Origin: Asaia bogorensis NBRC 16594
GTDB taxonomy: Bacteria; Pseudomonadota; Alphaproteobacteria; Acetobacterales; Acetobacteraceae
DNA length: 64,000 nt
Direction: 5' to 3'
Assembly: GCF_001547995.1 (NCBI RefSeq)
Contig: NZ_AP014690.1
Span: 1,795,001 to 1,859,000 of the forward strand
A model generated the notes under the pieces. The model was given only the letters and a program-made list of their open reading frames with translations. It did no database searches and had not been told where the DNA came from. This document shows, piece after piece, positions 38,501 to 46,505 of this stretch. Each line of letters opens with the position of its first letter. Position 1 is the first letter of the stretch. Both the position numbers and the translations under genes were made by a program.

Positions 38501-40069
38501 GTGCTGAAGCAGGCGCGTGCTGATCATGATGACGTGGCCGGTCAGCGTCAGGCGCTCTCGCAAAACGATCACGACGCAGCACTGGCCTCTGCCCGCACGG
38601 TGCTTGAACAGTGCAAGAGTGCTCTTGTTACCGGTGACCGGGAACGCGCCATACTGAAGACAAGGCTCGAAACCCTCAGCCGTGATATCGGCCATTCCAG
38701 CCGCGAACTTCAGACGCGCCGTGACCTCAAACTCAGCCTGAACAGCCGCCTTGCGGCCCTGACCCCACGCCAGAACACTGTCAGGGATCAACTCGCGCGG
38801 GCAACGCAAGCACAGGAAGCTCTGGCACCGATCCCGGATCTCGCGCCCTCTGAAGCTGAGCTCAGCGCGGCGCTGGCCGCCGAGGCCGATCAGCGCGAAT
38901 GCGACCTCGCCGCCAGAACGCAGGTGCAGGAGGCCCAGTCACGGCTGGATCAGGCGACGCAGGAGAAGCACGCCATCGCGCTCAGGCTAGGTGAAACGCG
39001 CGCACAGGGTGAGACCCTGCGCGACGATTGTTCCCGTCTTGAGGAGCGTCTGACACTCAGCCACGAGGAGATCTCCCGTAGTGCTGCTGAGAGAGCCGCG
39101 CAGGATGAAGCGCTGCAAACCCATCAGACCGCCTTGCAAAACGCCGAGCAGGAGCACGAACAGGCTATTATTGCGCTGACAGAGCTCGATACGGCCCTGC
39201 AGGATCTGGCGCACAGCCAGCGCGAGGAGGAGCAACGCGGAGCGCACGCCCGCGAGAACGCCATCCGGTTGCAGGAGCGCCTCGCCCAGGCACTGTCGCA
39301 GCATGAGAAACTGGCCGAAACACCGCTCGTCGAGCCGGAGTCACCCCCGGATATCCCCCTCACCGAGGCAAGCGAAACGACGCTCAAACGGCGGCTCGCC
39401 CGCGCCCATAAAGACCGTGAGGCCCTCGGGCCGGTCAATCTTCTGGCCGAGCAGGAATACACGCAGGCCAAGGAGCAATCCGACCATCTGACACGCGAGC
39501 ATGAGGAGCTGACCTCCGCCATCCAGCGCCTGCGTGGGTCAATCAATGCCCTCAAGAAGGAAGGGCGCGAGCGCCTGCAGGCGGTATTCGTTGAGGTGGA
39601 CCGCCATTTCCAGTCGCTTTTCAGCCGTATGTTCAATGGCGGCAAGGCGCATCTGGGTCTCGTCGGCAGTGATGATCCTCTCGAGGCGGGGCTCGAAATC
39701 TTTGCGCAGCCACCGGGCAAGAAGCTGTCGACCCTCTCATTGCTTTCTGGCGGTGAGCAAGCGTTGACAGCGCTATCACTGATATTCGCCACCTTCCGGT
39801 GTCAGCCCTCACCGCTCTGTATCCTCGATGAGGTGGATGCGCCGCTGGATGATGCCAATGTCGAGCGCCTCTGCGGTCTGCTCAAGGACATGGCCGAGGA
39901 AGCCCAGACACGCTTTCTGATCGTGACCCATCACCAGTTGACCATGGCCCATATGGACAGGCTGTTCGGTGTGACCATGCAGGAGCGTGGCGTCAGTCAG
40001 GTGCTTTCGGTGGATCTGTCGCTGGCTGCCGCTTTTGCAGAAAGCGGCACCGTGGCTGTGGCGTCCTGA
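35555..40069 (+). CDS. smc: Chromosome segregation protein SMC
   Basis: SMC ATPase that, with ScpA/ScpB (not here), organises and segregates the chromosome. Walker A is GPNGCGKSN (residues 33-41), the ABC signature is LLSGGEQALTALSL near 1395, and Walker B is LCILDEVDAPLDDANVE. Long coiled-coil arms flank a hinge at roughly 670-810. At 1504 residues it is far longer than the usual 1150-1200, with the extra length in Gln/Glu/Ala/Arg-rich coils. The reading frame is intact throughout, so this is a genuine extension and not a fusion artefact. Confidence 0.96.
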   Translation: MSAKITRLRIAGFKSFADPATIDILPGLTGIVGPNGCGKSNVVEALRWAMGESSARALRGGELDDLIFAGTSARSARSLAEVTLWLDEAQGLAPPPFSETDGLEITRRAERGSGSEFRLNGRALRARDITTMFADLSSGARSSSIVSQNRVSALISAKPEERRSLLEEAAGITGLHARRHDAEIKLRQAEGNMERSEDLRQQIETRLATLDAQSVQARAYRSLSEAIRTDELTLSWLIHRRAALLVERTREQLEAAEKSRDASARAADEAGQQGAAGRERLLALRDHTDALRTTRDRLRVISESTREAMAQAQARHEQTTQRHEQMEADHQLALKRLEELTQREALLNEEEQRLAVTLGELPDTLATLREAAQESAELLSRLEQTRLALTDKLTTRRMTAQALTLEHEAAAKAVEALTGESVTLAKAIAELRDELPDETALEQLARRLDEQRQERTALDQQIQQQAQLRQEQLVNTSKAEQDLARIEREARENREMLARLTSRANNLAQQIATHQNELEALEAARLDDAALNALDTKAATLLTARDVARAKAEESRSALAQIEQQLSAQQAEARSIARQRELLEKDRDQARQSLERLNQSLETLIARREALGRDMPDDAVISHAVEAREAAQHALSSLTSEIETISQVRRDTQQARDEAENALRLASADHLGLVARRDALQANTPDDALPDPALAQMEIPAGLERAVAAALGQTLEASLDTLQSRAWQALPPLTPAQFGASCTSLSALIKAPEALRRCLDHVGLIDSTHDPESLQTRLLPGQCLVTSEGALWRWDGYREAANLPSNALSRVEHLAALRDLDTRIAAAEAAIPALRATLGSFNDQEADQAAKLTTLRETVQREEKTLSALKQAETDLLDRRDRLAGQIAQIDQNSTETTIQRDETRDRLSNAVIGLEALGDEAKLHEALHILNGDVSRQRSVTEAAIAAASQIETDYTNAQQDATRQHLQNDSCVAKLATIGAVLKQARADHDDVAGQRQALSQNDHDAALASARTVLEQCKSALVTGDRERAILKTRLETLSRDIGHSSRELQTRRDLKLSLNSRLAALTPRQNTVRDQLARATQAQEALAPIPDLAPSEAELSAALAAEADQRECDLAARTQVQEAQSRLDQATQEKHAIALRLGETRAQGETLRDDCSRLEERLTLSHEEISRSAAERAAQDEALQTHQTALQNAEQEHEQAIIALTELDTALQDLAHSQREEEQRGAHARENAIRLQERLAQALSQHEKLAETPLVEPESPPDIPLTEASETTLKRRLARAHKDREALGPVNLLAEQEYTQAKEQSDHLTREHEELTSAIQRLRGSINALKKEGRERLQAVFVEVDRHFQSLFSRMFNGGKAHLGLVGSDDPLEAGLEIFAQPPGKKLSTLSLLSGGEQALTALSLIFATFRCQPSPLCILDEVDAPLDDANVERLCGLLKDMAEEAQTRFLIVTHHQLTMAHMDRLFGVTMQERGVSQVLSVDLSLAAAFAESGTVAVAS

Positions 40070-40165
40070 CAGCGATCGGTTATAACCATGTCTTCATTGT
40101 GTTTTTCGCCAGATGCAGCTCATACTGGCAGTTTCGACATGTGAGAGCACTGAAAGGCCCCGACG

Positions 40166-40882
40166 ATTACCTTTTCTCCCCCCCCTCCTCCCGACCTGTC
40201 CAGGCTAAGTGCCGGTCGCGGCATACGCGTGGTGGGAGACGTGCATGGAGACCTGACTGCGTTTGAACATGCGGTCGCCACCGACCGGTTCATCATCCAG
40301 CTGGGCGATCTGGTCGATCATGGTCCTGACAGCGCAGGCACGCTAAGGCTCATGCTTGACCTGATTGATGATGGTCGCGGCCTGTTCATCCTTGGCAATC
40401 ATGACCGTAAGCTCGGTCGAGCCCTCGAGGGGCGTAGGCTGCGCCGTGATCCCCCTCTGGAGGAGACACTGCATCAGCTTTCCGGGCCCGTTCAGGCGGG
40501 GCTGCGTGAGCGCGCCTATGAGGCGATCGCTACCGCACCCGCCTGGATCATTCACGACAAGCTAATTTTCGTCCATGGCGGCTTCCACACCGACATGCTT
40601 GTGGAAGCGCCCCCACCCGCACTCGGAAGCATGAGCTCGCTGCTGTCGCGCGCGCTCTTTGGCGAGACCACGGGAAGAATGCAGCCGGATGGCTATCCCG
40701 AGCGACGTCTGCGCTGGATCGACCATATTCCCGCAGGCCATGTCGTCTATTGCGGCCATGACCGACGCTCGACCGACGGACGCCCCTGGATACGCGATGG
40801 GCGTAACGGTGGGCGTGCGATATTCACCGACCTTGGCGCCGGCAAAGGCGGCCATCTTGCCTGGATTGATCTCGATGTCTGA
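40166..40882 (+). CDS. Metallophosphoesterase (PPP-like), apparent ATT start
   Basis: A calcineurin-like phosphatase of 238 residues. Metal-binding motifs are VVGDVHGDL, LGDLVDHGPDS, LGNHDRK, FVHGGFH and YCGHDRR, matching bis(5'-nucleosyl)-tetraphosphatase or serine/threonine PPP phosphatases. The first canonical start in frame is GTG 40229, but that would cut off the first strand. The frame upstream reads ITFSPPPPPDLSRLSAGRG, which looks like a normal N-terminus, and begins with ATT 40166 placed 8 nt after AAAGG. An in-frame stop (40151) blocks anything further upstream. It overlaps the chorismate mutase gene by 8 bp. Confidence 0.8.
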   Translation: MTFSPPPPPDLSRLSAGRGIRVVGDVHGDLTAFEHAVATDRFIIQLGDLVDHGPDSAGTLRLMLDLIDDGRGLFILGNHDRKLGRALEGRRLRRDPPLEETLHQLSGPVQAGLRERAYEAIATAPAWIIHDKLIFVHGGFHTDMLVEAPPPALGSMSSLLSRALFGETTGRMQPDGYPERRLRWIDHIPAGHVVYCGHDRRSTDGRPWIRDGRNGGRAIFTDLGAGKGGHLAWIDLDV

Positions 40883-41177
40883 AACCGAAACCCGTACTCT
40901 CCTCGAACAGCATCGGCAGAGTATCGATAATATCGATGCCGCCCTGATCCACATGCTGGCAGAGCGATTCCGGCAGACCCAGGCCGTGGGTGAACTCAAG
41001 GCCCGCGCCGGCCTGCCCGCTGCCGACCCATCACGCGAATCCAGGCAGATCGAACGTTTGCGTCAGCTTGCCTCGTCAGCACGTCTGGACCCCGACTTCG
41101 CAGAAAAGTTTCTTGCCTTCATCATCAAGGAAGTGATCCGTCATCATGACTCAATCGCCGGGCGCAGCCCGCGCTGA
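40875..41177 (+). CDS. Chorismate mutase (AroQ type)
   Basis: A 100-residue all-helical AroQ domain converting chorismate to prephenate for Phe/Tyr synthesis. Active-site residues are expected in EQHRQSIDNIDAALIHMLAE (Arg near residue 11), AVGELKARAGLP (Lys), and the C-terminal FAEKFLAFIIKEVIRHH. It is a free-standing enzyme without prephenate dehydratase or dehydrogenase. The start ATG 40875 lies inside the phosphoesterase gene end. Chorismate synthase is encoded separately at 52322-53422. Confidence 0.9.
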   Translation: MSETETRTLLEQHRQSIDNIDAALIHMLAERFRQTQAVGELKARAGLPAADPSRESRQIERLRQLASSARLDPDFAEKFLAFIIKEVIRHHDSIAGRSPR

Positions 41178-41191
41178 ATGACGGAGCCTGC

Positions 41192-41728
41192 ATGACCGTG
41201 CATCACCTCATCCTCGCCAGACACGCTGAGGCTGCACCTGAAATGCGCGGCGGCAGCGACCGCGAACGTGTCCTGACGCCGGCAGGCGAGCATGATGCTC
41301 TCTGCCTGGGGCACAAAATCGCAGCGCTCGATATCCCGCTCGAGCAGACGCATCTATGGCATAGTACTGCCACCCGAACGACCCAGACAGCGTCGTCCAT
41401 CATGCAATCCCTGCCAGGCTCAAGCGTCATGCTTGGTCTCGATGCGCTGTATGATCTCGACCTGTACGGAATCCTCGAATTGCTCCGGGAGACACCTCGC
41501 GCCATCACGACCCTGATCATCGTGGGGCACAACCCGGGTATCGCCGAGACATGCCGCCACCTGGCCAGCAATGCTGTTGATGGCCCAATCGCGCGTGACC
41601 TGATGAAATCCTACGAGCCTGGTACAGCCACCCGTTTCACCGTGGCGTCTGACTGGGCTGGTCTTTCTCCCAACACGGCTGGCCTTGGTGCGGTGCTCCA
41701 TCCGCAAGGCTCATCACCCATATGTTGA
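41192..41728 (+). CDS. SixA-like histidine phosphatase
   Basis: A 178-residue histidine phosphatase superfamily protein. The catalytic RHG-type motif is HLILARHAEAAPE near residue 8 (RHA as in SixA), with the second conserved His in IIVGHNPGIAE near residue 115. SixA removes phosphate from His of phosphorelay or PTS proteins such as NPr. Whether it acts on a phosphorelay or small molecules here is unknown. It sits 14 bp after the chorismate mutase gene and 36 bp before gltA. Confidence 0.85.
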   Translation: MTVHHLILARHAEAAPEMRGGSDRERVLTPAGEHDALCLGHKIAALDIPLEQTHLWHSTATRTTQTASSIMQSLPGSSVMLGLDALYDLDLYGILELLRETPRAITTLIIVGHNPGIAETCRHLASNAVDGPIARDLMKSYEPGTATRFTVASDWAGLSPNTAGLGAVLHPQGSSPIC

Positions 41729-41764
41729 TTGCCCCCGTCCGGCACAATTCGTAAGGCATTTCCT

Positions 41765-43081
41765 ATGGCTGAACACGACACTAACGGACCTATCTCCGCA
41801 ACGGCGGCCCTCAGCATAGGCGAGCGCTCTGCCGAATTCCCCATCATGAAGGGTACGATGGGCCCCGATGTGGTGGATATCCGCAAACTCACAGCCGAGA
41901 CCGGGATGTTCTCCTTCGATCCCGGCTATGGTGAGACGGCTTCCTGCCGTAGTGCTGTCACCTTCATTGATGGTGATGAGGGCGTGTTGCTGCACCGGGG
42001 TTACCCCATCGAGCAGCTCGCCACCGAGGCCAGTTTCACTGAAACAGCCTATCTTCTGGTCTATGGCGAGCTTCCGAACCGCGCGGATTACGATCGGTTC
42101 CAGCACGACCTCAAGGAGCAGGCGCTCCTGCATGAGCAGATCCGCAACTTCTTCAATGGCTTCCGCCGCGACGCTCATCCAATGGCCATCCTGTGCGGTA
42201 CCGTGGCTGCGCTGTCGGCCTTTTACCCCGATGCCGTGGATATCTCCCACGAAGCCTCGCGTGACCTCTCCACACGCCGTCTGATCGCCAAGGTACCAAC
42301 CATCGCTGCCTGGGCCTATAAATACACGGTGGGCGAGCCATTCGTTTACCCTGACAACAGCCTGACCTTCTCGGAAAACTTCCTGAAGATGCTGTTTGCC
42401 AAGCCAAACGCCGACTACAAGGTCAACCCGGTTCTGGCCCGCGCCATCGATCGTATCCTGATCCTGCATGCCGATCACGAGCAGAATGCCTCGACCTCGA
42501 CGGTACGCCTCGTTGGTTCGACCGGCTCGAACCCGTTTGCCTGTATCGCAGCCGGTATCGCAGCGCTCTGGGGGCCTGCGCATGGCGGGGCCAATGAAGC
42601 CGTTCTGGGCATGCTTTCCCAGATCGGATCGAAGGAAAACATCCCGGCCTTCATCACTCAGGTGAAGAACCGTGAGAGCGGCGTAAGGCTGATGGGCTTC
42701 GGCCATCGCGTATACAAGAACTTCGATCCACGTGCGAAGATCATGGAGCAGACCTATCACGAGGTCGTGGCAGAGCTTGGGCTCAAGCACGATCCGATGT
42801 TCGATCTTGCTGCCGAGCTCGAACGTATTGCCGTCAACGATCCCTATTTCGTGCAGCGCCGCCTCTACCCCAATGTCGATTTCTATTCAGGGCTGATTCT
42901 GAAGGCGATGGGTATCCCGACTTCGATGTTCACCGTGCTTTTCGCCGTGGCCCGTACGGTAGGTTGGGTCAGTCAGTGGCGCGAAATGATCGAAGAGCCC
43001 GGCCAGCGTATTGGACGCCCGCGCCAGCTTTATGTGGGCCAGGCGCGTCGTGACTACGTGCCGCTCTGCCGGCGAAGCTGA
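41765..43081 (+). CDS. gltA: Citrate synthase
   Basis: Type II (NADH-regulated, hexameric class) citrate synthase of 438 residues, forming citrate from oxaloacetate and acetyl-CoA at the entry to the TCA cycle. Catalytic residues are His in [13 protein letters not shown], His in [15 protein letters not shown] and Asp in [10 protein letters not shown]. The start is ATG 41765 with AAGG 9 nt upstream; an in-frame TTG at 41729 would add 12 atypical residues. It ends in a strong terminator at 43101-43124. Confidence 0.97.
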   Translation: MAEHDTNGPISATAALSIGERSAEFPIMKGTMGPDVVDIRKLTAETGMFSFDPGYGETASCRSAVTFIDGDEGVLLHRGYPIEQLATEASFTETAYLLVYGELPNRADYDRFQHDLKEQALLHEQIRNFFNGFRRDAHPMAILCGTVAALSAFYPDAVDISHEASRDLSTRRLIAKVPTIAAWAYKYTVGEPFVYPDNSLTFSENFLKMLFAKPNADYKVNPVLARAIDRILILHADHEQNASTSTVRLVGSTGSNPFACIAAGIAALWGPAHGGANEAVLGMLSQIGSKENIPAFITQVKNRESGVRLMGFGHRVYKNFDPRAKIMEQTYHEVVAELGLKHDPMFDLAAELERIAVNDPYFVQRRLYPNVDFYSGLILKAMGIPTSMFTVLFAVARTVGWVSQWREMIEEPGQRIGRPRQLYVGQARRDYVPLCRRS

Positions 43082-43100
43082 AGACATCCGGCCAACAAAA

Positions 43101-43124
43101 AACCGGAGCGTTGCTCCGGTTTTA
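43101..43124 (+). terminator. Rho-independent terminator of gltA
   Basis: AACCGGAGC (43101-43109), loop GTT, GCTCCGGTT (43113-43121), then TTT. Nine perfect pairs, 20 bp past gltA, with an upstream A-run that could let it work in both directions. Confidence 0.9.
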
Positions 43125-43136
43125 GCCTGGCATGAC

Positions 43137-43161
43137 AAAAAGGCCTTTGACTCCGTCAAAG
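43137..43161 (-). terminator. Terminator of the Fur-boxed small gene
   Basis: On the minus strand CTTTGAC (43161-43155), loop GGA, GTCAAAG (43151-43145), GCC, then TTTTT (43141-43137). It lies about 88 nt past the stop of the 78-residue gene, closing a monocistronic unit. Confidence 0.7.
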
Positions 43162-43249
43162 ATCATAGCGTCGCAAGGGCTGGTTGCCCATTTAGGCTGC
43201 TGGACACGAAAAACTGTCAGCAAGTATCCCGCGCGGATGCCGCTGGAGT

Positions 43250-43486
43250 TCAGCAATCGCAGCCGGGCGTCGCTCCTTTATCCTGACGCACGATATGATG
43301 ATCGATCCATTCCGAGACCAGACGGCGCGCCTCATTGATGGACGCTTCAGGATGATGGATGCGATAAAGGGTCGTGCATGCGGTGAAAGCCTGGATGTCA
43401 GGCTGACCCACTTCCCGCAATTCTTCATACGCCGTGATCACGGCGCGTTCGCACTTTCGGGAAATGCGGTTGAGATCAACAGTCAC
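43250..43486 (-). CDS. Small Cys-containing protein behind a Fur-type operator
   Basis: A 78-residue protein of unrecognised family. It starts MTVDLNRISRKCERAVITAY, continues through an amphipathic helical middle (TTLYRIHHPEASINEARRLV) and ends with GCDC; Cys occur at 12, 37, 76 and 78. It has no signal peptide or membrane segment, so it is probably cytoplasmic. The start is GTG 43486 with AGGA 9 nt upstream; the longer open frame behind it crosses the promoter. Promoter, 7-1-7 Fur-like box and terminator all surround it, so it appears to be an iron-repressed single gene. Function unknown; metal handling is inference from regulation. Confidence 0.72.
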   Translation of the reverse strand: MTVDLNRISRKCERAVITAYEELREVGQPDIQAFTACTTLYRIHHPEASINEARRLVSEWIDHHIVRQDKGATPGCDC

Positions 43487-43502
43487 GCAAACAGATCCTA
43501 GT

Positions 43503-43517
43503 TGAGAATTATTATCA
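43503..43517 (-). promoter_or_regulatory. Fur-type 7-1-7 operator
   Basis: TGAGAAT-T-ATTATCA on the plus strand (TGATAAT-A-ATTCTCA on the minus strand) has one mismatch from the consensus TGATAAT-N-ATTATCA. It starts 8 bp downstream of the -10 hexamer and ends 16 bp before the GTG start, an expected place for a repressor. Confidence 0.75.
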
Positions 43518-43525
43518 ATTGCTGC

Positions 43526-43555
43526 ATTGTAAATCTTTTCCGATGGTAAATGCAA
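43526..43555 (-). promoter_or_regulatory. Putative promoter of the Fur-boxed gene
   Basis: On the minus strand TTGCAT (43555-43550) and TACAAT (43531-43526) are 18 bp apart. The -10 has one mismatch to TATAAT; the -35 is weaker. The Fur-like box lies at the expected transcription start. Confidence 0.6.
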
Positions 43556-43661
43556 GCGTAGCCTATCGCACTCACGGGAGCGTTTTCTCTGCTTATTTGT
43601 CTTACTTTTCTCACGAAGGCCGGATAATCCTGCACGGCTAAAGATCATGGAGTGACAAGAG

Positions 43662-44414
43662 ATGGCTCTCAGCAACGAGATCAACGGTGGTACGGTTCGT
43701 CAGACCCAGTGGGACAGGGACGCAGCCCTGACCACAGCGCGCATCCTTCTGGAAATCAAGGCGATCAATTTCCGCCCTGACGAGCCCTACACCCTGACCT
43801 CGGGCTGGAAATCGCCGGTCTATATCGATTGCCGCAAGATCATCTTCTTCCCGCGGGCACGCGCCAAGATTGTCGAACTCGCCGTCGAGAAGATCGGTCG
43901 TCATATCGGCTATGAGAGCATCGAGTGCGTTGTTGGGGGTGAAACTGCAGGTATTCCCTTCGCTGCCTGGATTGCCGACCGGATGATGGCGCCAATGGCC
44001 TATGTCCGCAAAAAGCCCAAGGGCTTTGGCCGTAACGCGCAGATCGAGGGTGACGTTCCGGAATCGATGCGCACCCTTCTAGTGGAAGACCTCACCACGG
44101 ACGGCGCGTCCAAGGTCCGCTTTGCCAATGCCCTGCGTTCGGCGGGTGCCATTGTCGATCACACCTTTGTCGTCTTCTTCTATGGCGTGTTCCCCGGCGC
44201 ACAGAAGACCCTTGCCGACATGAATGTCTCGCTTCATTCGCTCTGCACCTGGTGGGATGTGCTTGAGGCCTGCTCCGGCGCCAATTATTTCTCCGAGAGC
44301 GACATCCATGAGGTGCGTCGCTTCCTTGAGGATCCCTGTGGCTGGTCCAAGGCACATGGTGGTGTCGGCAGCGCCGAGGAGGCCGCAGCCCTCAAGGCCA
44401 AGGCGGAAGGCTGA
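43662..44414 (+). CDS. pyrE: Orotate phosphoribosyltransferase
   Basis: Makes OMP from orotate and PRPP in pyrimidine synthesis. The 250-residue enzyme has TSGWKSPVYIDCRK near residue 45, GGETAGIPFAAWIAD, the Lys-rich loop YVRKKPKGFGRNAQIEG and the PRPP motif LLVEDLTTDGASK near 145. It is longer than the E. coli enzyme (213) because of a C-terminal extension (EDPCGWSKAHGG region) usual in alphaproteobacteria. murI begins one base after its stop. Confidence 0.95.
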   Translation: MALSNEINGGTVRQTQWDRDAALTTARILLEIKAINFRPDEPYTLTSGWKSPVYIDCRKIIFFPRARAKIVELAVEKIGRHIGYESIECVVGGETAGIPFAAWIADRMMAPMAYVRKKPKGFGRNAQIEGDVPESMRTLLVEDLTTDGASKVRFANALRSAGAIVDHTFVVFFYGVFPGAQKTLADMNVSLHSLCTWWDVLEACSGANYFSESDIHEVRRFLEDPCGWSKAHGGVGSAEEAAALKAKAEG

Positions 44415-44415
44415 C

Positions 44416-45243
44416 TTGCCTACCGATCCGGGTCGTGTTCTGGCTTTTGACTCGGGCATAGGCGGTCTGGCGGTGGTGCAGGCTCTGCGCACCACCCTGC
44501 CGCCCGGCACCCTGATCGACTATCTGGCCGATAACGCGCTTTTTCCCTACGGCGAGCAGGACGATGCCGTGCTCGTCACGCGCATCCTTGCGCTCATGGA
44601 AGAACGCATTGCCCGGCTTCGCCCCGATGTCGTGCTGATTGCATGCAATACGGCCAGCACCATCGCCCTGGAGGCCCTGCGCGCTCGTTTCGACGTACCC
44701 TTCGTGGGCTGCGTACCCCCTGTCCGCTGGGCGGCGCGCGTCAGTCAGACGCGGGTTTTCGGCCTATTGGCCACGAGAGGCACGGCACGTCGCCCCTATC
44801 TGCGCAGCTTACGCGACACTTTCGCTGCCGATTGCGAGATGATCGTACACGGGGCCCGTACCCTCGCCGATCTGGCGGAGCAGGCCTTTCTGGGCCGTCC
44901 GATCGATGACGATCTGGTGGCACAGGAACTGCGCCATCTGTTCGAGGCGCCCAATGGCGATCGGATCGATACAATCGGACTGGGCTGCACTCATTATACG
45001 TTTCTCAGTAACGCTTTCCTGCGCCTGTGCCCGCCGGACATCAACTGGCTCGATCCGGCTCTTGCGGTCGCCCGGCAGGTCAATCACGTGCTTGAAATGC
45101 GGGTGGCAGATCGTTCGACCAGCGCCTCGCCAGAATCGCTCTGCCTGACCGGCCCAGCTGCGGATGAGCAGGCCCTGAAACACGCCATTGCTCGCTTGGG
45201 GTATCAGGATATCACGGTTCTGGACCCAACCCCCATCTCTTGA
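44416..45243 (+). CDS. murI: Glutamate racemase
   Basis: Cofactor-independent racemase supplying D-glutamate for peptidoglycan. The 275-residue protein begins with LAFDSGIGGLAVVQAL. The two catalytic Cys are in LIACNTAST near residue 77 and GLGCTHYTFL near 190; YGEQDDAVL matches the conserved PYG segment. The start is TTG 44416, right after the pyrE stop, with GGAAGG 5 nt upstream inside pyrE; the longer frame inside pyrE is a shadow. It is convergent with the polyprenyl synthase gene. Confidence 0.93.
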   Translation: MPTDPGRVLAFDSGIGGLAVVQALRTTLPPGTLIDYLADNALFPYGEQDDAVLVTRILALMEERIARLRPDVVLIACNTASTIALEALRARFDVPFVGCVPPVRWAARVSQTRVFGLLATRGTARRPYLRSLRDTFAADCEMIVHGARTLADLAEQAFLGRPIDDDLVAQELRHLFEAPNGDRIDTIGLGCTHYTFLSNAFLRLCPPDINWLDPALAVARQVNHVLEMRVADRSTSASPESLCLTGPAADEQALKHAIARLGYQDITVLDPTPIS

Positions 45244-45333
45244 ACAGGGGTGTGCTGGGCCTGCCTCGCTGCCAAGCGTATGAGGCGCGAACAGATACCG
45301 ACGAGAGAGCTATCTGCTCCCTCGTCTCTTCAG

Positions 45334-46398
45334 TCAATTGGCGCGGCTGACCGTATAGGAGGCTGCGTCGATCATGAGCTGCCGGATTGGGCTGTCTGGG
45401 AAAGACGACAGGGCTTCGATAGCCGCATCCGCGTAAAGCTGCGCCCGATCCAGGGTCGTCTGGATGGCCCCGGTTTTCTCGATAAGGGCGAGCGCGTGCG
45501 GCAGGTCCTCGTCGGTCTGCTCGCCGGTTTCGATGACACGTAGCCAGAATGCACGGTCGGCCTCATCGCCAGCCTGGAAAGCCGCCAGGACAGGCAGTGT
45601 AATCTTGCCCTCACGCATGTCGTCGCCCACGGTCTTGCCTAGCACCTGCTGGTCAGCCGCATAATCGAGTGCGTCATCGACAAGCTGGAACGCCATACCC
45701 AGATTGGTGCCATAGGCCTCGAGCGCATTCTCGTCGCTCTCCGGGCGCGCCGCCACCACTGCGCCAACCCGGCATGCAGCAGCAAACAGCGCAGCCGTCT
45801 TGCCGTGAATGACCTCCAGATATTTCTCGATCGGTGTGGACAGGTCGTTCTGTGTCGCCATCTGCAACACCTCGCCTTCGGCAATCGTAGCCGAGGCGGC
45901 CGAAAGAATGGCCATGACCTTGAGGGAGCCATCGGCGGTCATCAGCTGGAACGAACGGGCAAACAGGAAATCGCCCACAAGCACTGAGGCCTTATTGCCA
46001 AACACGGCATTGGCGGAGGCAAGGCCACGGCGCAAGGTGCTCTCATCCACCACGTCGTCATGCAGCAATGTGGCCGTATGGATGAACTCGACGCAGGCGG
46101 CGAGCCCGACATGGCGCTGGTTTTCGGGCGAAGGCTCATAGCCACACAAACGCGCCGATGCGAGGGTGAGCAACGGGCGCAGCCTCTTGCCACCAGCGGC
46201 GACCAGATGGGCGCCCAGTTGGGGGATGAGCGGGACCGGGCTTTGCATACGCGCGACGATCTCGCGGTTGCAGGCCTCCATGTCGTCCTTGAGAAAGTCG
46301 GAAAGGGCGTTAAGGGCTGAGCGCTCGCCATTGACGGGCACGGCTGCACTGTTGTTTTGCTCGGCCTTCATATCGGCCAGGCTGTCGGCACCACCCAA
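45334..46398 (-). CDS. Long-chain polyprenyl diphosphate synthase (ubiquinone side chain)
   Basis: An about 354-residue trans-prenyltransferase of the octaprenyl/decaprenyl type (IspB/DdsA) that builds the quinone tail from FPP and IPP. The motifs are GGKRLRPLLTLASA, the first Asp-rich motif LLHDDVVDESTLRRG near residue 115 (no insertion, as for long-chain enzymes), and FQLVDDALDY near 240. The start is most likely TTG 46398, with GGAGA 6 nt upstream; ATG 46371 would give 345 residues and lacks a ribosome site. Chain length cannot be read reliably from sequence; acetic acid bacteria make Q9 or Q10. Confidence 0.9.
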   Translation of the reverse strand: MGGADSLADMKAEQNNSAAVPVNGERSALNALSDFLKDDMEACNREIVARMQSPVPLIPQLGAHLVAAGGKRLRPLLTLASARLCGYEPSPENQRHVGLAACVEFIHTATLLHDDVVDESTLRRGLASANAVFGNKASVLVGDFLFARSFQLMTADGSLKVMAILSAASATIAEGEVLQMATQNDLSTPIEKYLEVIHGKTAALFAAACRVGAVVAARPESDENALEAYGTNLGMAFQLVDDALDYAADQQVLGKTVGDDMREGKITLPVLAAFQAGDEADRAFWLRVIETGEQTDEDLPHALALIEKTGAIQTTLDRAQLYADAAIEALSSFPDSPIRQLMIDAASYTVSRAN

Positions 46399-46505
46399 GG
46401 CAACTCTCCACTTCCTACTTGGCCACTGACGACCCTGATGCAGTATAAGGCACGAGCCGACACCCCGCACGGCGTAACAGAACACCGAGACAGAAACCGG
46501 ATTTC

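Noticed and set aside
40070-40165. Small open frame from ATG 40113 (MQLILAVSTCESTERP) before the phosphoesterase
   Set aside because: It ends at a stop after about 30 codons in another frame and does not resemble a phosphoesterase N-terminus. Joining it would need a frameshift in the 8-C run.
41714-42790. 358-codon open frame antisense to gltA
   Set aside because: Mirrors the highly biased codons of citrate synthase; no start context or homology.
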